From contig CAWULT010000104.1 in assembly GCA_963923455.1 (NCBI GenBank), forward strand, positions 1 through 16,837: a DNA stretch of 16,837 bases, in the 5' to 3' direction. The position numbers were made by a program, and so were the translations under genes. Shown piece after piece: positions 1 through 7,475 of the stretch. Under the pieces are notes generated by a model. It worked only from the letters and a program-made list of their open reading frames with translations, ran no database searches and had not been told where the DNA came from. Within the stretch, counting starts at the first letter, position 1, and each line of letters opens with the position of its first letter. Origin of the DNA: CAWULT01 sp963923455. GTDB taxonomy: Bacteria > Acidobacteriota > Vicinamibacteria > Vicinamibacterales > UBA2999.

Positions 1-2
1 AT

Positions 3-620
3 CGTGGCGGCCTCGTCTACGCTCCCGACGCGGGGGGCGACGCGGCCGCCACGATCGGGCGGCACCTGCCGGCGCTGCTGCAGAACGCGGCGCTGCGCGA
101 GCTGATCTCGACACGGGGAATGGAGGCGGTCGACGGTCGCGGCGTCGACCGCGTCATCGGCCGGCTCGGCGTGGACGCGATCGACATCCGCGCAGCGGCC
201 GGGTCCGACGCCGCGAACCTGCTCGCGTGGCGCAATCACGAGTCGGTGCGCCGGGCGGCGTGGCAGTCCGCGCCGATCGCGCCCGCCGACCACGACACGT
301 GGCTGCGCAGCGTGCTGGCCGATCCCGACCGCGTGCTGGTGATCGGCGAACGGGCCGGGCGCCCGGTCGGCGTGGTGCGGTTCGACATCGCGGCCGGATC
401 GGCCGAGGTCTCGATTCACCGGGTGCCGGACGCGGCCGGGCCGGGCCTGGGGGGCGCGCTGCTGGCCGCCGCCGAGGCGTGGCTGCTGGCCCGGCGCCCC
501 GACGTCGGGCGCTTCACCGCGTCGGTCAGGCCCGAGAACGTCCGTTCGCACGCGCTGTTCCGCGCCGCGGGGTACCGGACCGCCGAGGTGCGCTACGAGA
601 AGCCGGTGGTGCGCCGATGA
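3..620 (+). CDS. pseG: PseG-PseH fusion, 3' part (UDP-sugar hydrolase tail plus GNAT acetyltransferase)
   Basis: Partial gene, cut by the left edge; the first whole codon is at position 3 and 205 codons are visible. The first ~55 residues look like the C-terminal end of PseG, which removes UDP from UDP-2,4-diacetamido-2,4,6-trideoxy-beta-L-altrose; the segment GMEAVDGRGVDRV (residues 39-51) is typical of the PseG tail. From about residue 58 a GNAT domain follows: it starts with IDIRAA, has an acetyl-CoA loop around GPGLGGALLAAAEAWL and a late motif SVRPENVRSHALFRAAGYR. PseH normally acetylates N-4 of the same amino-sugar pathway, so the fusion joins two adjacent steps, although PseH acts before PseG. 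The TGA stop overlaps the next ATG (ATGA), and the next gene is pseI, which supports the pathway call. The GNAT half could acetylate another amino sugar. The true start lies outside the window. Confidence 0.82.
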   Translation, partial: RGGLVYAPDAGGDAAATIGRHLPALLQNAALRELISTRGMEAVDGRGVDRVIGRLGVDAIDIRAAAGSDAANLLAWRNHESVRRAAWQSAPIAPADHDTWLRSVLADPDRVLVIGERAGRPVGVVRFDIAAGSAEVSIHRVPDAAGPGLGGALLAAAEAWLLARRPDVGRFTASVRPENVRSHALFRAAGYRTAEVRYEKPVVRR

Positions 621-1672
621 GCGCGGACCTGCGGATCGGCGGCCGGCGGATCGGCCGCGATCACGAGCCGTTCGTGATCGCGGAGATGTCGGGCAACCAC
701 AGCCACTCGCTCGACCGCGCGCTGGCCCTCGTCGACGCCGCGGCCGGCGCCGGCGCGCACGCGCTGAAGATCCAGACCTACACGCCGGACACGATGACGC
801 TGGACCTGGACGAGCGGGAGTTCCACATCGCCGACCCCGCCAGCCCGTGGACCGGCCGCTCGCTCTACAGCCTGTACGCGGAGGCGGCCACGCCCTGGGA
901 GTGGCACCGGCCGATCTTCGAGCGGGCGCGGGCGCGGGGGCTCGTCGGCTTCAGTACCCCGTTCGACGCGTCGGCGGTGGACTTCCTCGAGTCGCTCGAC
1001 GTGCCCTGCTACAAGATCGCGTCGTTCGAGAACACCGACCTGCCGCTCATCCGGCGCGTCGCCGCGACCGGCAAGCCCGTGCTGATCTCGAGCGGCATGG
1101 CCACCGCCGCCGAGCTCGACGACGCCGTACGGGCCGCGCGCGACGCGGGCGCCCGCGACGTCGTGCTGCTCAAGTGCACGAGTACTTACCCGGCCTCGCC
1201 CGAGCAGACCAACCTGCGGACCCTTCCCGACCTGCGCGCGCGATTCGACTGCGAGGTCGGGCTGTCCGATCACACGCTGGGCACGGGCGTGGCCGTGGCC
1301 GCGGTGGCGCTCGGCGCGACGGTGATCGAGAAGCACCTGACGCTCAGGCGCGCCGACGGCGGCGTCGACGGCGCGTTCTCGATGGAGCCCGAGGAGATGG
1401 CGCGGCTCGTCGACGAGACGGCGCGCGCCTGGCGGGCGCTCGGCACGGTGCACTACGGCCCGACCGACGCGGAGCGTCCGTCCCTGCAGTTCCGCCGGTC
1501 GCTCTACGTCGTCGAGGACCTGCGCGCGGGCGAGCGCCTGACCGAGCGGAACGTCCGCGCGATCCGGCCGGGACTGGGACTCTCGCCGAAGCACCTGCCG
1601 GAGGTGCTCGGGCGGGCCGTGACCGTGGCCGTCCGGCGGGGGACCCCGCTCACCTGGGACATCGTCGGCTGA
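617..1672 (+). CDS. pseI: Pseudaminic acid synthase PseI (NeuB family)
   Basis: 351 residues, the usual length for this family. PseI condenses phosphoenolpyruvate with 2,4-diacetamido-2,4,6-trideoxy-L-altrose to give pseudaminic acid in the cytoplasm. The NeuB TIM barrel covers about residues 15-275: the EMSGNHSHSLDRAL block (23-36), KIQTYTPDT (51-59), and the expected metal-binding histidines H219 (in GLSDHT) and H240 (in VIEKH). DGAFSMEP (251-258) is a typical active-site segment. A C-terminal antifreeze-like SAF domain spans about 290-351 (SLYVVEDLRAGERLT, then GLGLSPKHL). KIQTYTPDTMTLD fits pseudaminic rather than N-acetylneuraminic acid synthases. The start at 617 is chosen because ATG overlaps the upstream stop and the family N-terminus begins there; a longer open frame extends upstream but runs antiparallel to no known domain. 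The gene is tightly coupled to the PseG-PseH fusion before it and the ATPase after it. Confidence 0.93.
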   Translation: MSADLRIGGRRIGRDHEPFVIAEMSGNHSHSLDRALALVDAAAGAGAHALKIQTYTPDTMTLDLDEREFHIADPASPWTGRSLYSLYAEAATPWEWHRPIFERARARGLVGFSTPFDASAVDFLESLDVPCYKIASFENTDLPLIRRVAATGKPVLISSGMATAAELDDAVRAARDAGARDVVLLKCTSTYPASPEQTNLRTLPDLRARFDCEVGLSDHTLGTGVAVAAVALGATVIEKHLTLRRADGGVDGAFSMEPEEMARLVDETARAWRALGTVHYGPTDAERPSLQFRRSLYVVEDLRAGERLTERNVRAIRPGLGLSPKHLPEVLGRAVTVAVRRGTPLTWDIVG

Positions 1673-2925
1673 TGCTCGCGCTTCGCGTCCAGGGCGTGGC
1701 CCGGTATTTCGGGCCGCGGGTCGAACTCGACGGCGCCGCGCGCCCGCGCGAGGCGTGGCGTGCGCTGCTGCGGATCGCCGGCCTCGACCTGCGCGACCTC
1801 ACCGACGCCAACACCCAGCGCACGATGGTCGTGGCCGGGCACGTGCTGCGTGACGTCACCTTCGACGTCGAGCGGGGGAGTGTGGTGTGCCTGGCCGGCC
1901 CCTCGGGCGCCGGCAAGAGCGTACTGCTGCAGATCCTGGCGGGCGTGATCGCGCCCACGGCCGGCCGGATCGAGCGCTACGGGGCGGTGTCGAGCCTGCT
2001 CGGCATCGACGCGGACCTCGACGAACTCGACACGGCCCGCGCGAACGTCCGCCGCTCGCCCCGGTGCCCGAAGGACGAGGCCGGGGCGGCCCGGTTCGCC
2101 GACGAGGTGATCGCCTTCGCCGAGCTGCACGGGTTCGAGGACGTGCCGGTGCGCACCTACTCGACGGGCATGCAGGTCCGGCTCGGCGTCGCGCTCGCCC
2201 TGTGCGGCCGGCCGGACATCGTGCTGCTCGACGACGTCCTCGCGGTCGGCGACATCGCCTTCCAGCAGAAATGCGTCGAGCGGATCCACGAGCTCAAGGC
2301 GGAGGGTGCCACCATCGTCGCCGTGTTCGGGGACGACAGGCTGGTGCACCAGCTGGCGACGCGGGTCGTGACGCTCGGCGGCGGCCGGGTCGTGGCCGAC
2401 GGGCCGGCCGTGGCGTGGACCCACACGCCGACGCGGGGAGGCGCCGCCGACGTCGACTGGCAGGTGACGCAGGACCTGCCGGAGGACGACGCCGTGGCGC
2501 TGCGATCGGTCACGGTCGACGCGGTGCGCGACGGGGACGAGACCCACGTCGACGTCGCGATGACGTTCGAGGCCAAGGTGGACGGGGTGGAGTGCCGGCC
2601 GTCGGTGTTCCTGAACCGCGGCAAGACCACCATCTTCCGCAGCCTCGCGCCGGACGTCCTGCGGCTCGGGGCGTCGCGGCGCGTCCGGTGGGACGTGCGG
2701 ATTCCGGCCGGCCTGCTGCCCGACGGCGCCTACGCGCTGATGCTGAACATGCAGAGCCTGCACGGCGGCCTGGTCTATGCGATGAAGGCCCAGGATGCCG
2801 TGACGCTGACCGTCCGGCGGGACGCGGGCGCCGGGGAGCCCCCGCCCGACGACGCGGTGACGCCGCTGCTCGCCGTGCGGTTCCCCTGGGAGATCGAGCG
2901 GCTCGAGGCCGGGGGCCACGCCTGA
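1672..2925 (+). CDS. Wzt-type ABC ATPase A with degenerate catalytic residues
   Basis: 417 residues. The N-terminal nucleotide-binding domain covers about 1-250 and a Wzt_C-like beta-rich domain about 265-410, the usual architecture of polysaccharide-export ATPases. Walker A is intact (GPSGAGKS, 76-83), as is the signature (YSTGMQVRLG, 163-172). The Walker B end reads IVLLDDVLAVGD (183-194), so the catalytic Glu of the family (DEVLAVGD) is Asp188. The H-loop region reads VFGDD (218-222) where Wzt proteins have VSHD; in an ungapped alignment with the next gene the His position is Gly220. The Q-loop region (LLGIDADL, 109-116) also departs from the family ELGxGF. The frame is intact and the C-terminal domain is complete, so this is not a pseudogene by truncation. 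It starts by a TGATG overlap with pseI and ends by another with the second ATPase. The likely role is the non-catalytic partner in an export complex; independent activity cannot be excluded. Confidence 0.88.
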   Translation: MLALRVQGVARYFGPRVELDGAARPREAWRALLRIAGLDLRDLTDANTQRTMVVAGHVLRDVTFDVERGSVVCLAGPSGAGKSVLLQILAGVIAPTAGRIERYGAVSSLLGIDADLDELDTARANVRRSPRCPKDEAGAARFADEVIAFAELHGFEDVPVRTYSTGMQVRLGVALALCGRPDIVLLDDVLAVGDIAFQQKCVERIHELKAEGATIVAVFGDDRLVHQLATRVVTLGGGRVVADGPAVAWTHTPTRGGAADVDWQVTQDLPEDDAVALRSVTVDAVRDGDETHVDVAMTFEAKVDGVECRPSVFLNRGKTTIFRSLAPDVLRLGASRRVRWDVRIPAGLLPDGAYALMLNMQSLHGGLVYAMKAQDAVTLTVRRDAGAGEPPPDDAVTPLLAVRFPWEIERLEAGGHA

Positions 2926-4202
2926 TGACGCCGAGCCTCTCGGTGCGCGGCCTGTCGAAAGTGTTCGCGCGACGCAACGCCGGGCGGAACAAGGGCATTT
3001 CCACCGAGGGCCCGGCCGCGTTCGCGCAGCTCGTGAGGCAGACGCTGCGCCCGGCGGCGCGCGCGGTGCAGCCGGTGCGCGGCGACCGGCGGTGGTTCTG
3101 GGCTCTCGACGACGTCACCTTCGACGTGTCCCCCGGGGAGGTGCTCGGCATCATCGGCCGCAACGGCGCCGGCAAGAGCACGCTGCTGAAGATCCTGGCC
3201 CGCGTGATGCGGCCGACCGGCGGCCACGTGACGGTGCGCGGCCGCGTCGTCTCGATGCTGGAGCTGGGCATCGGCTTCGCGCCCGACCTGACGGTGCGCC
3301 AGAACATCGAGGTCCAGGGCCGGCTGGCGGGCATTCCCGCCCGGCGGATTCGCGAGGCCGAGGACCGGATCCTCGAGTTCGCCGGCCTGTCCGGCTTCCG
3401 CGACGTGCCGCTCTTCGAATGTCCCAGCGGCAGCACGGTGCACCTCGGCTTCGCCGCGATGATGGGCCTCGGCGCCGACATCGTGCTGGCCGACGAAGTG
3501 CTCGCCGTCGGCGACCCGGCGTTCCGTGAGGCCTGCGAAGCCCGCGTGCGCGCCGCGGGCGAGTCGGGCGAGTCCGTGCTGTTCGTCTCGCACGACATGG
3601 CGGCGATCCGGCGCATCTGCACCCGCGTGGCCTGGATCGACAGAGGCCGGATCGTCCGGATGGGCCCGCCCGACGACGTCGTGTCGGCCTACACCGCGGA
3701 GCTGCTGGCGGGCCGGCTGCTCGCGCCGCTGACGGGCGAGGGGCTGGCCGAGAGCTGCCGGCTGCTCGACGTCCGGCTGCTCGACGCGGCCCGCGCGCCG
3801 GTCGGCGCGCTGCAGATCACGGCGGCCGGCTACCTCGATTGCCTGGTGCGCGTCTCGCGGCCCGACGTCGCCGCCGTCGTGGAGGTCGAGCTGTGGCGCG
3901 ACAAGCGGTGCCTGTTCCGGACCGCGAGCCGGCCGATCACGGCGGCGCAGCCGGCGACGTTCCGCGCGGGGCTCCAGATCCCCGGCGACTTCTTCAACGA
4001 GTTGAGCTATCAGGCTCGCTTCCGGCTCCACGCGATCGGACACTCGGGGTCCGAGCCGTTGACGGTCACGGCGGCGGAGGAGCAGTTCGACTTCGCCGTG
4101 ATGAACCCGCATCCGCAGGACTCGGTCTGGCGGAACTGGACGTGGAACCGCAACGGCCTGATCAGCCCGCGCCTGCCGTGGCGCGTGTCCCATGAGCACT
4201 GA
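2925..4202 (+). CDS. wzt: Wzt-type ABC ATPase B (O-antigen/polysaccharide export) with altered signature motif
   Basis: 425 residues. It powers export of a lipid-linked polysaccharide across the inner membrane with the Wzm permease. Walker A (GRNGAGKST, 78-86), Walker B with catalytic Glu191 (IVLADEVLAVGD, 186-197), and the H-loop (FVSHD, His223) are all canonical, as is the MLELGIGFAPDLT segment (111-123). The signature is not: where Wzt proteins have YSSGMxxRL this one has CPSGSTVHL (166-174). Pro takes the place of the phosphate-contacting Ser, and the following Arg is His. Before the ATPase core is an insertion of about 30 residues (18-55). A Wzt_C-like domain covers about 250-410 and ends in GLISPRLPW, resembling LLAVRFPW at the end of ATPase A. 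The ATG at 2925 overlaps the previous TGA. The gene overlaps the following glycosyltransferase by 11 bases. Confidence 0.9.
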   Translation: MTPSLSVRGLSKVFARRNAGRNKGISTEGPAAFAQLVRQTLRPAARAVQPVRGDRRWFWALDDVTFDVSPGEVLGIIGRNGAGKSTLLKILARVMRPTGGHVTVRGRVVSMLELGIGFAPDLTVRQNIEVQGRLAGIPARRIREAEDRILEFAGLSGFRDVPLFECPSGSTVHLGFAAMMGLGADIVLADEVLAVGDPAFREACEARVRAAGESGESVLFVSHDMAAIRRICTRVAWIDRGRIVRMGPPDDVVSAYTAELLAGRLLAPLTGEGLAESCRLLDVRLLDAARAPVGALQITAAGYLDCLVRVSRPDVAAVVEVELWRDKRCLFRTASRPITAAQPATFRAGLQIPGDFFNELSYQARFRLHAIGHSGSEPLTVTAAEEQFDFAVMNPHPQDSVWRNWTWNRNGLISPRLPWRVSHEH

Positions 4203-6612
4203 CGCCCGTCCGCAGTCCACGGCGCCCGCGCCCGGCGGGCTGGCCGGCCTCGTCCAGGCCTGGCCGACCGTGCTCGTGTTCGTCCCGAACAACAACGAGC
4301 TGCAGCGCTTCGTGTTGTCGGGCGCCTTCGACGGGCTGGCCCGCGACCACCGGCTGCACTTCGCGCTGCCGGCGTCCGACGCGCGGGCGATGGTGGAGGC
4401 AGCGGGCGGCCGCATTCCGGACGGCCAGTGGTCGGGCGTGGAGGTGCCGGCCGAGCGGTTCACGGCGTGGACGGACGTGTTCCACACCGGGTGCGTCACC
4501 TACGCCCACCTGTCGCCGTCCTTCGCGATCCGGGCCGGGCTGGAGGTCGATCCGCACTGGCGCCGGGCGTGGGGCGTCGACGACGCGCGCAGCCGCGAGG
4601 TGGATCGCGCGTTCGACGCCGCCGTTGCCGAACGGCTGGGCGGCCTCGAACCCCTGGCGGAGATCGTGGAGCTGTTCGATCGGCTGCGTCCCGTCTACTG
4701 CGTGGTGCCGACGTCGCTCCTGGACGTGTTCTGCAACGAGGTGGTCTGGGCCTGCGAGGCGGAAAACGTAGCGTGCGTGCTGCTCCAGAGCGGATGGGAC
4801 AACATGTCCAGCAAAGGGCTGTTGTCGCGCCGCACGCCGTTTGCGGGCGTCTGGGGGCCGCAGTCGCTCGAGCACGCCGTCGCCATCCAGCGCCTGGCGT
4901 CGAAGCGCATGGCCACGCTCGGGGCCCCGCACTACGAGTTCCTGCGGCCGGCCGCGCCCGACGACGTCACCAGCCTGCGGGAGCGGCTCGGCGTTGGTGC
5001 CGGGGAGCGCCTCGTGCTCTTCGGAGGGTCCTTCCGGCAGTTCGACGAGACCCGCACGCTGGAGCGGCTCGATCGCGCGATCGCCCGCGGCGCGCTCGGC
5101 CCCTGCCGGATCGTCTACCGGCCCCATCCGTGGCGGGCGGCGCGCCGGCATGAAGAGAACTTCTTCGGCCGCGCGTGGCACCACGTGGTCTTCGACCCCG
5201 ACATGCAGGAGCGCTACGAGCGCGAGCAGGCCGAGGGGGGCTACCTCAAGCGGCACACGCCGATGTTCGACATGGCCTACCTGTCGACGCTGCTCTCGGC
5301 CTCCGACGCGGTGATCTCGCCGATGTCGACGCTGCTGCTCGAGGCGCTGATCCTGCGGAAGCCCACGATGGCCATCGCTTTCGGCGACGGCAAGCACCGC
5401 TACACGCCCGACGTCACGGCACGCACCACGCACTGCGCGGAGCTGGTCGGCTCGTCGGCGCTCATCTGGTGCGACAGCGCGGAGCGGATGGTCAAGGACT
5501 GTGCCCGTCTGTTGCGGTTCGAGTGGGACGACAAGCGCGAGCGTGCCCGGACGGCCGTGCTCGACCGCGTCGTCACCCGAGAGCCCGGCACCTACGCGGA
5601 GCGGCTGGCCGAGTTCTGCCGCACCCGCGTCGAGCGCCACGCCCGCAAGTGGCGCGCGCAGCGGACGGGCGTCAAGCGCGAGACGATCTCCCACGCCTAT
5701 GGGGCGCAGTTGATCGCGCGCCGCTACTGCGAGATCCACGAGCCGACGCCCGCCGTGCCGGGGTACTGGATGCACGGGTGGCTGCCGGCGTACCACAACG
5801 TCGACCCGCTGTTCATCGCCCAGCACAAGCGGGAAGGGCAGGGCGAGGGCTACGACTTCGAGGCCCAGATTCGGGACGACCGCGCGCGCGAGGTGCAGTG
5901 GGTCGGCAGGCAGGATCAGGCCGAGTACCTGCGGGCGCACGGGTACCGCCATGTCCGCGCGATCGGACTGCCGATCGTGTACGTGCCGGCCCCGCGCGTG
6001 CGGCGGGTGCCGGGGTCGTTGCTCGTGATGCCGCCCCACGGCCACCGGACGCACGGGCCCGACGACCCCGTCGCCGAGCGGTACGCCGACGCGATCGCCG
6101 GCATCCGGTCGCGCTTCGCCCACGTCTGGGTCGGCCTCAACGAGGGCGACGTGGCGACCCAGCAGTGGATCGAGTCGTTCCGTCGCCGCGGGATCGACGT
6201 GTTCACGACGGCCGACCTCGGCGATCCCGACACGCTGGTGCGGCTGCGCCTGATCCTGTCGACCTTCGAATTCGTGACGACCAACGGGTTCGGCTCGCAC
6301 ATCGCGCTGGCCGCGTACTGCGGCGCCCGCGTGTCGGTCTGGGGACCGTACGCCGACTTCCCGGTCGAGCGGATGAAGATCACCCATGCGGTGAAAGCCT
6401 TCCCGCACCTGCTCGACCAGGCCCTCGAGCTGGTGTCGGAGGCGGCGCTGCGGGCGCACTACCCGTTCCTGTTCGTCGAGCCCGACGGGGCCGCCGAGCG
6501 GAGGGACTGGGGCGCCGTCGAGGTCGGGGAGCCGTGGCGCGTGCCGCCGGCCGACCTGCGCGACCTCTTCGCGTGGACGACGCCCGCGCCCGTCGAGGCC
6601 GGGATGCCATGA
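4192..6612 (+). CDS. Two-domain GT-B-like glycosyltransferase, 806 aa
   Basis: Cytoplasmic by appearance: no signal peptide or membrane segment is seen. The first half (about 20-500) has the look of CDP-glycerol glycerophosphotransferase-like and surface-carbohydrate glycosyltransferases: a Rossmann start (VLVFVPNNNELQRF), SGWDNMSSKGLL (200-211), GSFRQF, an RPHPW donor-site motif (310-314), and SPMSTLLLEA (376-385), which matches the usual nucleotide-sugar pocket loop. The second half (about 520-790) is a separate domain with GYWMHGWLPAYHN (524-536), VGRQDQAEYLRAHGY, SLLVMPPHGHRTHG (609-622) and NGFGSHIALAAYCG (698-711) followed by VSVWGPYADF; this looks like a second GT-B-type fold of unknown specificity. 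The start at 4192 gives an 11-base overlap with the ATPase. It lies between ATPase and permease, so it probably builds the exported glycan. Donor and acceptor are unknown. The C-terminal domain could be non-catalytic. Confidence 0.78.
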   Translation: MSTDARPQSTAPAPGGLAGLVQAWPTVLVFVPNNNELQRFVLSGAFDGLARDHRLHFALPASDARAMVEAAGGRIPDGQWSGVEVPAERFTAWTDVFHTGCVTYAHLSPSFAIRAGLEVDPHWRRAWGVDDARSREVDRAFDAAVAERLGGLEPLAEIVELFDRLRPVYCVVPTSLLDVFCNEVVWACEAENVACVLLQSGWDNMSSKGLLSRRTPFAGVWGPQSLEHAVAIQRLASKRMATLGAPHYEFLRPAAPDDVTSLRERLGVGAGERLVLFGGSFRQFDETRTLERLDRAIARGALGPCRIVYRPHPWRAARRHEENFFGRAWHHVVFDPDMQERYEREQAEGGYLKRHTPMFDMAYLSTLLSASDAVISPMSTLLLEALILRKPTMAIAFGDGKHRYTPDVTARTTHCAELVGSSALIWCDSAERMVKDCARLLRFEWDDKRERARTAVLDRVVTREPGTYAERLAEFCRTRVERHARKWRAQRTGVKRETISHAYGAQLIARRYCEIHEPTPAVPGYWMHGWLPAYHNVDPLFIAQHKREGQGEGYDFEAQIRDDRAREVQWVGRQDQAEYLRAHGYRHVRAIGLPIVYVPAPRVRRVPGSLLVMPPHGHRTHGPDDPVAERYADAIAGIRSRFAHVWVGLNEGDVATQQWIESFRRRGIDVFTTADLGDPDTLVRLRLILSTFEFVTTNGFGSHIALAAYCGARVSVWGPYADFPVERMKITHAVKAFPHLLDQALELVSEAALRAHYPFLFVEPDGAAERRDWGAVEVGEPWRVPPADLRDLFAWTTPAPVEAGMP

Positions 6613-7475
6613 CGGAAGCCGACCTGCGTCCCACGTCCGTGATCGAGGCCAGGCCCGACAGCCTGTGGGGCAACCTGCGCGCCATGTGGCGCTACCGCGC
6701 GTTCTACGGCTTCCTGTTCAAGGAAATCATGATGCGGAAGGCCCGCGGCACGCTGCTGGGCTACTGGTGGCTGATCCTGCGCCCGCTGGCCACGGCGGGC
6801 GGCCTGCTCTTCGCGTTCATGAGCGTCGCGCCGGTCGACACCGGCCACGACATCCCGTACCCCGTGTTCTTCCTCAGCGGATTCATCCCGTGGCGGCTGT
6901 TCCAGGCCACGCTGACGCAGTTGCCCCGGAGCCTGCAGTGGACCCGGTCGATCATGCAGCGCACCTACTTCCCGCGCCTGCTCGTGCCGCTGGCCGGCAT
7001 CGGGCCCACGCTCGTCGAGTTCGCCGCGCTGGCGGCGGTCTTCGGCATCGTGGTCGCGATGACGGCGTGGAACGCGGGGGGCGCCGTGCCGATGGTGTTC
7101 GGCTGGCAGCTCCTCTGGCTCGTGCCGTGCCTGCTCGGGGCGCTGCTGCTCTCGCTGGCGTTCGGCATGGTGGCCAGCGTCGTCGTGCTGTTCTTCCGTG
7201 ACGCGCGCTACTCGGTGTCGTTCCTCGCGCAGGGATTGCTGGTGGCGACGCCGGTGCTCTATCCGGTGTCGTTCGTGTCGGAGTCGTACCGGTGGGTGCT
7301 CTACACGCTCAACCCCATGGCGCAGGTGGTCATCGTGTCGCGCTGGGCCCTGACGGGGCAGGGGGTGTTCGAGCCGTTCTTCGTGGGGTTGTCGTTTGCG
7401 ACGATCCTGGCCGCCTTCGCGGCCGGCGTGCTGTTCTTCCTGCGCGCGGAAGTGCATCTCGGTGATCAGCTGTAA
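6609..7475 (+). CDS. wzm: Polysaccharide ABC exporter permease Wzm (ABC-2 family)
   Basis: 288 residues, normal for Wzm. It forms the inner-membrane channel driven by the Wzt ATPases. The amphipathic N-terminal gate helix is followed by RKARGTLLGYWWLILRPLA (43-61), the counterpart of the family pattern KxRYKxSxLGxxWxLxxPL. About six hydrophobic segments can be seen (about 50-72, 84-101, 124-152, 165-195, 202-223, 255-278). FFRDARYSVSFLAQ (195-208), TPVLYPVS (214-221) and LNPMAQVVIVSR (234-245) are hallmark motifs of this family. It starts in an ATGA overlap with the two-domain glycosyltransferase and ends 14 bases inside the YfhO-like gene. It is the only permease in the window although two ATPases are present, so it may act as a homodimer with a heterodimeric ATPase, or a second permease may lie elsewhere. 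Confidence 0.94.
   Translation: MTEADLRPTSVIEARPDSLWGNLRAMWRYRAFYGFLFKEIMMRKARGTLLGYWWLILRPLATAGGLLFAFMSVAPVDTGHDIPYPVFFLSGFIPWRLFQATLTQLPRSLQWTRSIMQRTYFPRLLVPLAGIGPTLVEFAALAAVFGIVVAMTAWNAGGAVPMVFGWQLLWLVPCLLGALLLSLAFGMVASVVVLFFRDARYSVSFLAQGLLVATPVLYPVSFVSESYRWVLYTLNPMAQVVIVSRWALTGQGVFEPFFVGLSFATILAAFAAGVLFFLRAEVHLGDQL
7448..7464 (+). promoter_or_regulatory. Ribosome binding site and GTG start inside the end of wzm
   Basis: GGAAG at 7448-7452 lies 9 bases before GTG at 7462. This is the best start for the YfhO-like gene, since no ATG occurs until 7513, which falls within its first membrane segment. The start lies within the last codons of wzm, so translation is probably coupled. Confidence 0.45.

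Noticed and set aside
227..616. Extension of the pseI frame upstream of 617
   Set aside because: The added residues are Arg/Gly/Ala-rich out-of-frame translation of the GNAT domain; the NeuB family begins at about the 617 ATG.
1672..2925. ATPase A as a decaying pseudogene
   Set aside because: The frame is intact, Walker A, signature and C-terminal domain are preserved, both ends are coupled to neighbours, and its lost residues are exactly those supplied by ATPase B.
4162..6459. A 765-codon open frame on the minus strand opposite the two-domain glycosyltransferase
   Set aside because: It is a by-product of GC-rich codon usage. The plus-strand frame has clear family motifs and operon overlaps, while the minus translation is rich in Arg, His, Pro and Gln without recognisable domains.
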